A stretch of 14,295 bases of DNA, taken from Chloroflexi bacterium 13_1_40CM_68_21. Lineage in GTDB: Bacteria > Chloroflexota > Limnocylindria > P2-11E. The notes below the pieces were generated by a model. That model was not told the DNA's origin, made no database searches, and saw only the letters and a list, made by a program, of their open reading frames with translations. Below, one piece after another: positions 5,819 to 12,224 of the stretch. The DNA is taken from NCBI GenBank assembly GCA_001917735.1, contig MNEO01000028.1, forward strand, positions 1-14,295, in the 5' to 3' direction. Numbering within the stretch: position 1 is the first letter of the stretch; each line of letters begins with the position of its first letter. The position numbers and the translations under genes were made by a program.

Positions 5819-6228
5819 CGCGCATCGAGCTGACGCCGGAGCAGCGCAAGTTCCTCGAAGAGAAGCGGTTCGCCGTCGTCGGGACGCGCAATCCCGATGG
5901 ATCGCCGCACCTGGCGGTGATGTGGTACCTCCTCGACGGCGACGACATCGTCGTCAACAGCGCGCGGGGCCGGCTCAAGGATCGCAACCTCGCCGCGGAC
6001 CCGCGGATGAGCGTGATGGTCGCCGACGGCTACCGCTTCGTCCGCGTCGATGGCCGCGCCAGGATCGACCACGATCAGACGACCGCGCACGCCGACATCC
6101 GCAGGCTGGCGGCGCGCTACTACGGTGACGAGCACAAGGCCGATGAGGCGATGCGCAACAACTTCAACAAACAACACCGCATCAGTTACCGGCTCCCGAT
6201 CAAACGCGTGTACGCGCAGGGGTTCTAG
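5815..6228 (+). CDS. PPOX-class F420-dependent flavin/deazaflavin oxidoreductase (complete)
   Basis: This 137-residue split-barrel protein belongs to the Rv1155-like (TIGR03618-type) F420 group by pattern. FAVVGTRNPDGSPHLAVMWY (19-38) is the first hairpin. VVNSARGRLKDRNLAADPR (46-64) contains the Ser/Arg/Lys loop that holds the cofactor phosphate. RFVRVDGRARI then forms the later strand. The likely role is F420H2-dependent reduction of a small unsaturated compound; the substrate cannot be read from sequence. It ends 6 nt before the convergent secreted-protein gene, with no hairpin. The first 26 codons lie in the duplicated segment and the rest is unique. Confidence 0.92.
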   Translation: MTRIELTPEQRKFLEEKRFAVVGTRNPDGSPHLAVMWYLLDGDDIVVNSARGRLKDRNLAADPRMSVMVADGYRFVRVDGRARIDHDQTTAHADIRRLAARYYGDEHKADEAMRNNFNKQHRISYRLPIKRVYAQGF

Positions 6229-6234
6229 TGGCGG

Positions 6235-6795
6235 TCAGCCGCAGGTGTCTCGTCCCCACACGGGACGGATCTGTCCATCCTTCGTGAAGTAGCCACCGCA
6301 GAGCGTGACCTCGCCGCGCACAAGGTCGACAGAGAAGAGCTGTTCGTGATCCCCCGAGGCCGAGTGCCAGTCCACCCGCAGCTGGGTGCCGACAAGCGTG
6401 GGGAGATCGCTCGGGCCGTTCGGGCAGATCGCCCCGACCGCTCCACCTGCGTGCTTCCAAAGGGCGGCCTCAATGAGGCTGCCGTGCCCGGACGCGGGCA
6501 GCATCGCCCGCTGCCAGCCGCTCGCCGATGTTCCGGGCTGGACGAGCGTCCGGAACTCGTCCGGGAAGCGCGCGGCGATGTCAAGCGACTCGATCCGCTC
6601 AATGCCGACGTAGCGAAGGTCGAACGCGATGCCGCAGAGGTACGTCGGTGGACCGTTCGGAGGGTTTCCGAAGTGGTTGTAGGTGCCGTAGATCCCCGCA
6701 TCGAGGACCCAATCGCCCGCCCTCTCCGCGGTCGGGCGCGCATCGGGCACAAGCAATACGGCCGCGACGACGACGAGCACGACAAGCACGCGCAC
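6235..6795 (-). CDS. Secreted hypothetical protein with four cysteines
   Basis: I do not recognise the family. The 186-residue product starts with a clear Sec-type signal (MRVLVVLVVVAAVLLV; cleavage perhaps after PTA, residue 23). The mature part has Cys54, Cys124, Cys166 and Cys185, enough for two disulfides, and is rich in Gly and aromatics (GIYGTYNHFGNPPNGPPTYL, CGGYFTKDGQIRPVWGRDTC). No lipobox or membrane anchor follows the signal. The GTG start is supported by GAGGAG at 6805-6810, 9 nt upstream. A strong terminator hairpin ends 2-3 nt before that site, so transcription seems to depend on readthrough or an internal start. A competing frame from 6797 lacks protein-like features. Confidence 0.75.
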   Translation of the reverse strand: MRVLVVLVVVAAVLLVPDARPTAERAGDWVLDAGIYGTYNHFGNPPNGPPTYLCGIAFDLRYVGIERIESLDIAARFPDEFRTLVQPGTSASGWQRAMLPASGHGSLIEAALWKHAGGAVGAICPNGPSDLPTLVGTQLRVDWHSASGDHEQLFSVDLVRGEVTLCGGYFTKDGQIRPVWGRDTCG

Positions 6796-6812
6796 ATCGG
6801 TAGTCTCCTCGG

Positions 6813-6844
6813 AAAAGAAAAGACCCCGCCTTTCGACGGGGTCT
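6813..6844 (-). terminator. Intrinsic terminator after the zinc-ribbon gene
   Basis: Read on the minus strand, AGACCCCG (6844-6837) pairs with CGGGGTCT (6828-6821), an 8-bp GC-rich stem with an 8-nt loop (TCGAAAGG). It is followed directly by TTTTCTTTT. It lies 27 nt after the zinc-ribbon stop codon. On the plus strand the trailing bases are CTCTATTTC, so it would be weak there. It stands immediately before the ribosome binding site of the downstream secreted-protein gene and may act as an attenuator for it. Confidence 0.88.
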
Positions 6845-6870
6845 CTCTATTTCGCGTTCGGAAGCGCTAG

Positions 6871-7206
6871 TTAGGCGTACCGGCTACGCGAAGCCGACGG
6901 ACGCACCTGCTCGAAGCAGGAGCTGCAGTACACCGGCTTGTCGCCGCGCGGCTGGAACGGCACGCGCGCCTCACCACCGCAGTTGCTGCAGGTGGCGGTG
7001 AAGAACTCACGCGGTCCACCCATCCCACGGCCGCCGTACTGGCCGCCGCCCATGCCACCGGAGGCGCGACGCGCCGCACGGCAGGACGGACAACGTCCCG
7101 GCTCGTTCATGAGACCGCGCGAGGCGTAGAACTCCTGCTCCCCGGCCGTCCATACGAATTCCTGACCGCAGTCTTTGCAGGTCAGGGTCTTGTCAGAGAA
7201 GCTCAC
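6871..7206 (-). CDS. Small protein with two zinc ribbons joined by a glycine linker
   Basis: This 111-residue protein has two four-cysteine sites. The first is Cys10/Cys13 with Cys39/Cys42 (CKDCGQEFVWTAGEQEFYA, later CPSC). The second is Cys73/Cys76 with Cys94/Cys97 (CSNCGGEARVPFQPR, later CSSC). A flexible GGMGGGQYGGRGMGG linker (50-64) joins them. The first half matches the zinc-ribbon 'probable zinc-binding' family (PF13451-type) and the second a CxxC ribbon seen beside it in many bacteria. The role is unknown, with RNA or DNA binding plausible. Start GTG 7206 follows GGGAGGA about 10 nt upstream, and its own terminator follows at 6813-6844. Confidence 0.88.
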   Translation of the reverse strand: MSFSDKTLTCKDCGQEFVWTAGEQEFYASRGLMNEPGRCPSCRAARRASGGMGGGQYGGRGMGGPREFFTATCSNCGGEARVPFQPRGDKPVYCSSCFEQVRPSASRSRYA

Positions 7207-7305
7207 TTTGAAGCTTCCTCCCTTATGTTGTTGCGCCGCCTTGAGCCTCGCCAGGATCCGGGAGGAAGTGCCTCACTTGACCCGCGTGGTGACTCTCGTC
7301 GCCGC

Positions 7306-7320
7306 TGCCCCTTTGGGGCA
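7306..7320. promoter_or_regulatory. Perfect dyad in the 130-bp gap before the zinc-ribbon gene
   Basis: TGCCCC-TTT-GGGGCA is a perfect 6-bp inverted repeat with a 3-nt centre. It lies 100 bp upstream of the zinc-ribbon start and 17 bp beyond the GNAT stop. No U-run follows on either strand, so it is a poor terminator; an operator or transcript-end stabiliser are the alternatives. I see no clear -10/-35 pair in the rest of the 7207-7336 gap. Confidence 0.35.
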
Positions 7321-7336
7321 TATCAAGCCTAACAGT

Positions 7337-7879
7337 TCAGCCCTTTTCGGGGAAGGTGTGTGGGAATGCCTCGCCGAGCCATTCGTCGTGCCAGTCGCCG
7401 GAGCGGAAGTACGCATGTGGCTGCAGGCCGATCTGGGTGTAACCGGACTTCTCGTTCGCCCGGCGTGACCCGCGATTGGCGTGCGCGATCCAGTTGTGCA
7501 CACGGTGCAGCCGCAGCTCGTTCCAGGCGAACGCGGTTCGCAGACGTACCGCCTCGCTCGCGATGCCGCGGCCGTAGAGATCGTGTCGTCCGATGAAGAT
7601 CCCGCTCTCGCCGTCGCGGCGGATCCAGTCGATCCCGCCGATCCCCGTGAACCCGACCGGCTCGTCGTGGTACGCGATGGTCCACTCGATCTCGGTGTTG
7701 TTCTCGGCGGTCTCCTTGAAGCGTCTTTCCTGGCGCTCCTCGGTGAGCTCGTCGAAACGCGGTCCCCAGAATCGCCCAACCTCCGGCTCGCCAAGCCAGC
7801 CCAGATGGAGCTTGAAGTGGTCCAGGGTCGGCGGGATCAAGGAGACGCCGTTGCGTCCGACGAGCCTCGGGCCGAGCAT
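7337..7879 (-). CDS. GNAT acetyltransferase, RimJ/RimL type (second of a pair)
   Basis: This 180-residue Gcn5-related N-acetyltransferase carries the acetyl-CoA pyrophosphate loop GRHDLYGRGIASEAV (97-111). ELRLHRVHNWIAHANRGSRRANEKSGY (121-147) is the usual RimJ/RimL-like ending, in which Asn/Ser residues position the second part of the cofactor. It would acetylate a protein N-terminus or small amine; the acceptor is unknown. The ATG overlaps the stop of the upstream GNAT gene by one base (TGATG at 7877-7881), so the two are translationally coupled. Confidence 0.92.
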   Translation of the reverse strand: MLGPRLVGRNGVSLIPPTLDHFKLHLGWLGEPEVGRFWGPRFDELTEERQERRFKETAENNTEIEWTIAYHDEPVGFTGIGGIDWIRRDGESGIFIGRHDLYGRGIASEAVRLRTAFAWNELRLHRVHNWIAHANRGSRRANEKSGYTQIGLQPHAYFRSGDWHDEWLGEAFPHTFPEKG

Positions 7880-8463
7880 CAGCGCGTGGCACCCGCCGCG
7901 AGCGGACCGTACTCGCGTTCCGCGCTCCAGCGCTCGAACCAGGTCTCCTTCTCCATCAGCAGGCGGATCTGGTCGACGTACGCGCCGTCGCGGTATGCGG
8001 CCTGGTGGCCGCGCGCGTACTCGACGTAGCCCAGGCGGTCGGCGATCCGCAGCGCCGCGGCGTTATCCGCGCGAAGCGCCAGATCGGAGCGGCGAAGGTC
8101 GAGGTAGTCGAAGAGATACCGGTGCAGCGCGAGCACCGCGTCGAACCCATAGCCCTTGCGCCACTCGTCCGGGTCGATCACGAGCTGGCTCAGGTCGAAC
8201 CCGTTTCCCATGCCCCAGATGACACCGACGGCGAGCCCGGTGAGCTTGCCGTCAGTCTCGATCGACCACAGCACCGTCTTCTCTTGCTTGGCGATCTCCT
8301 TGAACCGCTCCTTCCATGTGGCGGGCATCGCCGGCTCGTGCCACACGTTGTGAGCGCGTCGCACGCGCATGTCCGCCATCCACCGGTTGTAGGCGTCGAG
8401 GTCGGCCTCGACCGGCAGACGCAGCGTCGTCTTCTTTCCGCGGATCGTTCCGCCGAGCGCCAT
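7879..8463 (-). CDS. GNAT acetyltransferase (first of a coupled pair)
   Basis: This 194-residue GNAT protein begins IRGKKTTLRLPVEADLDAYN, which is typical of RimJ/RimL-like members. The cofactor loop is DPDEWRKGYGFDAV (97-110), and LRADNAAALRIADRLGYVEY (130-149) is the conserved closing helix and strand. It differs from its downstream partner at most positions, so the pair is an old duplication or two unrelated acquisitions rather than a recent copy. It starts 28 bp after the histidine-kinase stop, so it may share that transcript. A GAGGAGG at 8481-8487 lies too far (17 nt) to be an ideal ribosome site. Confidence 0.92.
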   Translation of the reverse strand: MALGGTIRGKKTTLRLPVEADLDAYNRWMADMRVRRAHNVWHEPAMPATWKERFKEIAKQEKTVLWSIETDGKLTGLAVGVIWGMGNGFDLSQLVIDPDEWRKGYGFDAVLALHRYLFDYLDLRRSDLALRADNAAALRIADRLGYVEYARGHQAAYRDGAYVDQIRLLMEKETWFERWSAEREYGPLAAGATR

Positions 8464-8491
8464 AGAGCGGGGAGTCTAGGGACCTCCTCGT

Positions 8492-9865
8492 TCAGGAGGC
8501 GATCGGGAGCCGCACCGCGAACTCGGCGCCACCGCCCTCGACGTTCGCGGCGGTGATCGATCCGCCGTGCGCCTGAGCGATGGCCTGCGCGATGGCGAGG
8601 CCGAGGCCCGCTCCATTCCGCAGCGCGTTCTCGCCGCGATAGAAGCGCTGGAATAACCGCACGTGCGCACCCTCCGGAAGGCCTGAGCCCGAGTCGCGCA
8701 CACGGACCAGGACCGCGCCGTCGTCGCGCTCGCCGCGAACCTGCACGGTCGCGCCGCGCGGCGAGTGCTTCACCGCGTTGTCGAGGACGTTGAGAAAGAG
8801 CTGCGCGAGCTTGTCCGGATCGCCGCGGAGCGTTGGCAGTGCGTCGGCGCCAGAGACGTGGAAGTGCACGCCGGCGTCGCGCGCCTGGACGTCCAGCGCG
8901 GTCACTGCGGTCTCGAGCAGCCGTGCGGGGGCCACCTCCTCGCGGGCCATCTGCTGGGTTCCGGATTCGAGCCGCGCGACCTGCAGGAGTCCCTCGACCA
9001 TGCGCACGAGGCGCCGTGCTTCGCGATGGATGATCTCGGCGACGTGCGAGACCGCGTCACCGCGCGCTTCGCCGTCGACGATGGCCTGCGCGAAGCCCTG
9101 GATCGACGTGAGCGGCGTCCGCAGCTCGTGCGAGATATCCGCCAGGAAAGCCTGCTCGCTTCCTCGGGCGCGCTCGATCTCGCTCGCCATCTCGTTGAAC
9201 GCCGTGCTCATCTCCGCGACCTCGCTCGGCCCGGCGATCGGCACGCGCGTCCCGTAATCGCCGCCCGCGAAGCGGCGGACCCCCCCGACGAGGTCACGCA
9301 GCGGCCGCGTGATGGTCCGAGAGAGCAGCCCGGCGACGATCAGCGCGAACCCGAGCGCGACCAGCCCGCTGACTGCGAGCGATGGGAGAAGAGCGCGCAA
9401 CGTATCGGCGAACACGGCGCGCGGTCGCGCGACTACGATGAAACCGAGACCGCCGGCAGCTACCGAGGCTTGCCGCAGCTGCTGGCGGACGAAGATCCAG
9501 TCCACGCTTCCTTCGGTGAACTCGCCGATGTTCGAGGCCGAGGGCTGCGGAAGCTGGACATTGATGAGCGTGCCTTCGCTGTCCACCACAACGCGACGTT
9601 GCGGCGTGATGATCAGGAGACGCGCTTCCGCGGCGTGCGCCTGCTCCGTGAGCGCGATGACGATCTCACGCGGTTGCTGGCCAGCGCGTATGCCTGTCTG
9701 GATCGCGGTAAGGAACGGGGCCGAAAGCTCCTCGAGCCGGAGCCTAGTCTGGTCGTTCTCGTAACGGAGCAAGAGTCCGGAGATCGTGAGCGCCGCCGCG
9801 GCGAGGCCGACGACGACCACCGCGAGGTACGAGAGGAAGAGCCGGGTCGCGATGCTGCGCGGCAT
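8492..9865 (-). CDS. Membrane sensor histidine kinase (HAMP, HisKA, HATPase)
   Basis: From the ATG at 9865 this gives 457 residues. Domains in order: first membrane helix about 8-33; extracytoplasmic sensor about 34-160 with no recognised fold; second helix about 161-182; HAMP 183-235; HisKA with phospho-accepting His246 in DISHELRTPL; ATPase with the N box NVLDNAVKH (Asn359, Asn363), G1 DSGSGL (391-396) and G2 GAGLGLAI (418-425). All catalytic boxes are intact. The ATG overlaps the response-regulator stop by one base (TGATG at 9863-9867). The open frame continues upstream to 10000 inside that gene, but the extension is not kinase-like. It would autophosphorylate and pass phosphate to the partner regulator. 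The signal is unknown. Confidence 0.95.
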   Translation of the reverse strand: MPRSIATRLFLSYLAVVVVGLAAAALTISGLLLRYENDQTRLRLEELSAPFLTAIQTGIRAGQQPREIVIALTEQAHAAEARLLIITPQRRVVVDSEGTLINVQLPQPSASNIGEFTEGSVDWIFVRQQLRQASVAAGGLGFIVVARPRAVFADTLRALLPSLAVSGLVALGFALIVAGLLSRTITRPLRDLVGGVRRFAGGDYGTRVPIAGPSEVAEMSTAFNEMASEIERARGSEQAFLADISHELRTPLTSIQGFAQAIVDGEARGDAVSHVAEIIHREARRLVRMVEGLLQVARLESGTQQMAREEVAPARLLETAVTALDVQARDAGVHFHVSGADALPTLRGDPDKLAQLFLNVLDNAVKHSPRGATVQVRGERDDGAVLVRVRDSGSGLPEGAHVRLFQRFYRGENALRNGAGLGLAIAQAIAQAHGGSITAANVEGGGAEFAVRLPIAS

Positions 9866-10542
9866 CAGCTTGGCGCCACGAGCTTGTATCCGACACCCCA
9901 GACGGTCTCGATCTTCGCGTCGGCCCCGGTGAGCTTGTCGCGGAGCTGCTTCACATGAACGTCGACCGTTCGCGTCTCGCCTGGGTACGCGAAGCCCCAC
10001 ACGTCCTCGAGGAGTCGATCGCGGGTCAGGACGATGCCGGGCTGTCTGCAGAACGCCTCGAGGAGCTCGAACTCCTTCGCGCGAAGCGCGACCGAGCGTT
10101 CGCCGACGTGCACCTCATGGCGGGCGGGGTCGATACGGACGTTTCCGACCATGAGCGTGCGGCCACCCCCCGGCATCCCGGCGACACGGCGCAGCACCGC
10201 GCGGACGCGCGCGACCAGCTCTTTCGGGTTGAACGGCTTGGTCATGTAGTCGTCCATGCCGGACTCGAGCGCCTCGATCTTCTGCACGTCCTCGGCGCGC
10301 GCGGTCAGCGCGAGAACGGGCGTATCCGCACGCCCGCGTATCTCGCGGAACAGGTCGAGTCCGCTCGCGTCCGGAAGTCCGAGGTCGAGCACGATGAGTG
10401 CGGGCTTGGTCTCTTCGATCTTCGCACGGGCCTCCGCCGCGGTGCGCGCATGCGCCACGATGAACTCCGCGTTCCTCAGATAAAGCGTGACCAGCTCGGC
10501 CACCGACGGATCGTCTTCGACGATCACGATGCGCGCGGTCAT
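9865..10542 (-). CDS. OmpR/PhoB-family response regulator
   Basis: This 225-residue protein has a receiver domain (1-115) with acidic Glu9, Asp10 and Asp11, phospho-acceptor Asp53 (IVLDLGLPD), Thr80 and Lys102 (TKPFNPKEL). A winged-helix DNA-binding domain follows (about 128-222) with LRAKEFELLEAF and DVHVKQLRDKL leading to ETVWGVGYKL. All phosphorylation residues are present. I chose ATG 10542 because MTARIVIVEDDPSVAELV is the canonical receiver opening; the upstream extension to 10632 is not conserved-looking and would overlap the divergent gene. There is no Shine-Dalgarno, and a TANNNT element 7 nt upstream suggests a leaderless mRNA. Targets are probably its own operon plus unknown genes. 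Confidence 0.95.
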   Translation of the reverse strand: MTARIVIVEDDPSVAELVTLYLRNAEFIVAHARTAAEARAKIEETKPALIVLDLGLPDASGLDLFREIRGRADTPVLALTARAEDVQKIEALESGMDDYMTKPFNPKELVARVRAVLRRVAGMPGGGRTLMVGNVRIDPARHEVHVGERSVALRAKEFELLEAFCRQPGIVLTRDRLLEDVWGFAYPGETRTVDVHVKQLRDKLTGADAKIETVWGVGYKLVAPS

Positions 10543-10549
10543 GATCGAA

Positions 10550-10555
10550 ATGCTA
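10550..10555 (-). promoter_or_regulatory. Candidate -10 element for leaderless response-regulator mRNA
   Basis: On the minus strand TAGCAT (10555-10550) fits the TANNNT -10 pattern. It leaves 7 nt before the ATG at 10542, so transcription would begin at or next to the start codon. On the plus strand TACCGT (10563-10568) lies 9 nt before the GTG of the divergent deacetylase gene. Neither gene has a ribosome binding site in this 35-bp gap. No convincing -35 box is visible. Confidence 0.4.
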
Positions 10556-10577
10556 AGCGTGATACCGTCCCGCACCT

Positions 10578-11387
10578 GTGAAAGATCCGTTCGTTCTCGC
10601 CACGATCCTCGCGCACCCTGATGACGAGACATTCGGCCTCGGCGGCACGCTCATTCGCTACGCGGACGAAGGCACACTCGTCCATAGCCTGTGCCTGACC
10701 CAGGGCGAGAAGGGCTGGAACGGCGACCCCGATCGCCCCCTCGTGGCGCCTGAGGAGCTCGGCGCGAAACGCGCCGCGGAGCTCGCAGAGGCGGGCCGGC
10801 GCATGGGCGTGACGTCCACCACCTGCCTCACGTACCCCGATGGCGACCTCGCTGGTGTCGCCGAAGATCGAGTTGTGCGTGACATCGTCCGCTGGGTCCG
10901 CAAGGTGAGGCCTGACGTGGTCATCACCTGGGGACCTGACGGCGGATACGGCCACCCCGACCACATCGCCGCGGGGGAGCGCGGGCTCGTCGCGCTCGAG
11001 CTTGCCGCCATCGAGCGGCACGAGCTCGGCCTTGGCGCGCCGCATCGAGTACGCCGGTGCTATCGCTTCGTCCAGGCCGCCGACTTCGTCGACGGCCTGA
11101 AGACGATCAATCCGCAGTTCGTGGAGTACATGGAGACGCTCGCCGTGAAGCCGCAGCGCTGGACGCGCGATCGGCTTGGTGCCGCGATCGACATCAGCGC
11201 GGTGGCCGATCGCAAGATCGAAGCAATGAAAGCGCACGAGACACAGGAGCCCGACCTCCGCGCATGGATCGGCGCGCGCGAGCGGATCAGGTGGCTCTTT
11301 GCCGAAGAGGTCTTCATCCGCCAGTACCCCGACCCCGGAGGCCCGCCGCTCGAGACGGACCTCTTCGCGCAGCTGCGCTCTAGCTAG
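10578..11387 (+). CDS. PIG-L/LmbE-family zinc deacetylase
   Basis: This 269-residue cytosolic-type protein belongs to the family that removes N-acetyl groups from glucosamine-containing compounds (MshB, BshB, PIG-L). The zinc/catalytic motif AHPDDE gives His13, Asp15 and Asp16. GYGHPDH (123-129) supplies the third zinc ligand, probably His129. The intervening VHSLCLTQGEKG and the later IDISAVADRKIEAMKAHETQ are standard. The substrate cannot be assigned: mycothiol-, bacillithiol- or sugar-type deacetylation are all possible, and no thiol-pathway partner is nearby. GTG start, no Shine-Dalgarno. The TAG stop shares bases with the stop of the convergent gene (11384-11387), with no terminator between. 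Confidence 0.93.
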   Translation: MKDPFVLATILAHPDDETFGLGGTLIRYADEGTLVHSLCLTQGEKGWNGDPDRPLVAPEELGAKRAAELAEAGRRMGVTSTTCLTYPDGDLAGVAEDRVVRDIVRWVRKVRPDVVITWGPDGGYGHPDHIAAGERGLVALELAAIERHELGLGAPHRVRRCYRFVQAADFVDGLKTINPQFVEYMETLAVKPQRWTRDRLGAAIDISAVADRKIEAMKAHETQEPDLRAWIGARERIRWLFAEEVFIRQYPDPGGPPLETDLFAQLRSS

Positions 11388-12127
11388 ACGACCGCGAGGC
11401 GAACGGGCTCGGCGAGCGTATCGGCGGGCGGACGTGTGCGCGCGGCGCCGGCATCGGTGCGTACGCCGCTCACGAGGCGGGCGACCATCGCGTCCAAACC
11501 CGCGAGCGCGAGTACGGAGGAGCTCGATACGTCTCCGAGACGCGCACTGGTGAAGACGACGAGCGGTTCGACGGGAGTGCGGACGAGGCCCCCGGTCGCG
11601 ATGTCGCTCCGGACGCGCGCCGCGTTCCAGCGCGCGCGCTGCGACGGCGACATGCCCGGGATGCGCCGACCCGATCCAAACTTCTGCTTGCGATACCAGT
11701 GGTCCTGGTGGCAGAGCACTTCGCCCTGCTCGTCGTGCGGCTCGACCACCACGACTCCCGGCGGCCCGATGACCACCATGGCCACCTCATCCTCGCCACC
11801 GTCGCGCGGTCCGTAGTGCGGCACGACGACGTAGCCATCGGGGAGGTGCTCGTTCAGGTAATCGGCCGTGCGGTCGGCGAGAACCGACGCGGTGCGCAGT
11901 CGGAGCGACAGCGCGATGCCGTGGACACCGAGGGCGAGCGCGGGAATCGGGACGAGTGCGAGGAAGACCGAGGTGAGGGTCCGGTCGAAGCCCAACGAGC
12001 GCGCCGCGACGTCCATGTTGAGCGGGTACGAAATGGTCGCTGCGCCCAGGCCGAGAGCCGTCCAGAAGAGGCCGATGCGTAACGCCCGCCGCCAGCGGCG
12101 CATGACCGGTGGCACGCTCCCCAACAT
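11384..12127 (-). CDS. Two-helix membrane protein with degenerate NERD-like domain
   Basis: From ATG 12127 this gives 247 residues; ATG 12103 (MRRWRRALRIG) would give 239. Two membrane helices occupy roughly residues 15-38 and 51-77. The cytoplasmic part resembles a NERD (nuclease-related) domain: LNEHLPDGYVVVPHYGP, EDEVAMVVIGPPGVVVVEPH, GEVLCHQDHWYRK, a spaced Q/R/W helix (MSPSQRARWNAARVRS), then VEPLVVFTSARL. The PD-(D/E)xK-like core is altered. The usual iDH is DEV, and the E-x-K lysine position is His (EPH), so nuclease activity is doubtful. The frame is open to 12376, but that stretch runs antisense into the SIS gene and is not protein-like. The NERD assignment is by pattern only; the function is unknown. 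Confidence 0.7.
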   Translation of the reverse strand: MLGSVPPVMRRWRRALRIGLFWTALGLGAATISYPLNMDVAARSLGFDRTLTSVFLALVPIPALALGVHGIALSLRLRTASVLADRTADYLNEHLPDGYVVVPHYGPRDGGEDEVAMVVIGPPGVVVVEPHDEQGEVLCHQDHWYRKQKFGSGRRIPGMSPSQRARWNAARVRSDIATGGLVRTPVEPLVVFTSARLGDVSSSSVLALAGLDAMVARLVSGVRTDAGAARTRPPADTLAEPVRLAVV

Positions 12128-12176
12128 CCTCACTTCGCTGCATCGAGGCTCGCTCCCCCGGCCGACGGCGTCGAGG

Positions 12177-12189
12177 GGACCGTTGGTCC
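12177..12189. promoter_or_regulatory. Perfect 13-bp dyad between the divergent NERD-like and SIS genes
   Basis: GGACC-GTT-GGTCC is a perfect 5-bp inverted repeat in the 97-bp divergent gap, 36 bp before the SIS start and 50 bp from the NERD-like start. Its position suits a shared operator. In a GC-rich genome a 10-base palindrome can arise by chance. No clear -10/-35 pair stands out around it. Confidence 0.3.
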
Positions 12190-12224
12190 TGCCCGCGTAG
12201 TACCGCTCGGGCATCATCCGCGGG

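Larger units (their letters stand above)
4697..5894 (+). repeat. Tandem duplication, copy 2 (1198 bp)
   Basis: This is the direct repeat of 3499-4696. It begins ACGCTCCAGATC, the cofE sequence just after the start codon, and continues at its right end into the intact remainder of the PPOX gene (5895 onward). Its left neighbour is CAATCC from the PPOX gene rather than CGGTG from the natural upstream sequence, which proves the join lies at 4696/4697. The single noted difference is T4747 in place of C3549. Confidence 0.95.

Noticed and set aside
3499..5894. Composite mobile element flanked by long repeats
   Set aside because: The copies abut directly with no unique DNA between them, no transposase or terminal inverted repeats, and they contain ordinary operon genes; a simple tandem duplication or assembly error explains it.
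6231..6242. Small hairpin GCGG-TCAG-CCGC between convergent genes
   Set aside because: A 4-bp stem without a U-run on either strand is too weak to call a terminator.
6225..6797. Alternative 190-codon frame overlapping the secreted-protein gene
   Set aside because: It is Ser/Arg-rich with no signal peptide; the GTG frame at 6795 has a spaced ribosome site and a proper signal sequence.
9866..10000. 45-residue N-terminal extension of the histidine kinase
   Set aside because: It lies inside the response-regulator gene and is Arg-rich without structure; the ATG at 9865 directly precedes the first membrane helix and overlaps the regulator stop.
10543..10632. 30-residue extension of the response regulator
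   Set aside because: It would overlap the divergent deacetylase gene; MTARIVIVEDD is the canonical receiver start.
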